Below are positions 63,705-64,000 of a stretch of 64,000 nucleotides of DNA, one piece after another. Numbering within the stretch: the stretch's first letter is position 1; every line of letters starts with the position of its first letter. The notes under the pieces were generated by a model. It searched no databases. It was not told where the DNA came from and saw only the letters and a program-made list of their open reading frames with translations. Source of the DNA: Halorubrum xinjiangense (GTDB lineage Archaea; Halobacteriota; Halobacteria; Halobacteriales; Haloferacaceae); assembly GCF_900102375.1 (NCBI RefSeq), contig NZ_FNBO01000001.1, positions 412,627-476,626 on the forward strand, read 5' to 3'. Position numbers and translations under genes: made by a program.

Positions 63705-64000
63705 CTTATAAACGACAGATGCGGTGGCGCGCGCCTCCGAGTGGCCGCCGGAGGCGGCCGCGAGGAGCGCGTGCGAGGGAGTCGGCCGGTCGGAGCGAAG
63801 CGGAGACCGGCCGACGAGGCTGGGGAGGCGTGAGGTGCGGTGCTGTGCGGGGCGGGGTGGGGCTCAAAGGGGCAGCCGCGAGGGCGGCGCAGGCGACACA
63901 AGCACCGCAGGAACGAGCGAAGCGAGTGACGAGGAGCGCAGCGAGCGTGCGCCGCCCTCGCGGCTGGGGCTTTGGAGGTGTTCGCCATCGATCCGCTCTC
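63705..64000 (+). repeat. Dispersed ~300-bp structured element, copy E (distal end beyond window)
   Basis: The best-paired copy, after the permease. AT box cttataaa (63705-63712). P1 63727-63774: GCGCGCGC/GCGCGTGC, bulged C, TCC/GGA, GA opposite GA, and a 9-bp inner stem GTGGCCGCC/GGCGGCCGC. P2 is a perfect 11-bp stem 63781-63791/63805-63815, with the same 13-nt loop as copy C but different stem bases. P3: CAAAG/CTTTG (63865-63869/63970-63974) and a perfect 18-bp inner stem 63874-63891/63948-63965. The sequence ends before any distal AT box. Confidence 0.86.

Overview
The window reads as a chromosomal segment of an extreme halophilic archaeon (class Halobacteria, most like Halorubrum or a close relative). 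The grounds are about 70% GC, very acidic predicted proteins, leaderless genes with a TATA box about 28 bp upstream, SAMP activation (UbaA), a thermosome, cobalamin genes of archaeal type, archaemetzincin, a BHB-type tRNA intron and ribosomal protein L15e. Genus is an inference. No IS element, integrase, CRISPR array, rRNA or phage module was seen.

Layout. 0-8 kb: a truncated GcvT-like gene, a small regulator-like protein, archaemetzincin divergent from a UPF0146 gene, a HAD phosphatase, a CAT-anticodon tRNA, a PD-(D/E)XK endonuclease beside an intron-bearing tRNA-Asn(GTT), the CCA-adding enzyme, a crcB pair and a HerA-like ATPase. 8-14 kb: two Pcm-type methyltransferases, two Hsp20 chaperones, photolyase and threonine ammonia-lyase. 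14-18 kb: two ~300-bp structured repeats, each beside a lower-GC accessory-looking gene, with cysS between. 18-24 kb: pheA, a DR2241-like Fe-S protein with CbiX, and the thermosome. 24-34 kb: redox and signalling genes, topoisomerase I, a third repeat, tRNA-Ser(GGA) with a copied 3' end, RidA, UbaA and L15e. 34.8-44.1 kb: a nine-gene cobalamin operon (cobT-cbiA-cbiB-cobS-cobY-cobD-cbiZ-cobA-cbiP) with mostly 1-16 bp overlaps. 44-53 kb: thioredoxin, a bacterio-opsin-activator-like regulator, an internally duplicated membrane protein, a formate-dehydrogenase-like protein, a HemAT aerotaxis transducer, MazG, NpdG and a sensor kinase. 53-64 kb: a fourth repeat, a prenyl diphosphate synthase, a complete Opp/Dpp ABC transporter, a PRTase-type regulator with an NCS2 purine permease, and a fifth repeat.

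The most interesting signal is the dispersed element at 14.06-14.35, 16.49-16.79, 29.66-29.96, 53.33-53.64 and 63.70-64.0 kb. The five copies keep three hairpins in the same order while stem sequences change by compensatory substitutions; mismatches in the stems are mostly G-U pairs in one orientation. TATA-like AT boxes lie at fixed distances outside the structure. This looks like a family of structured RNAs, or a mobile element carrying one, and not protein-coding sequence. Other points worth checking are the 36-nt tRNA-Asn intron beside an intron-type endonuclease, the tRNA-Ser 3'-end scar, and a phosphotransferase-like protein without its usual catalytic Asp.
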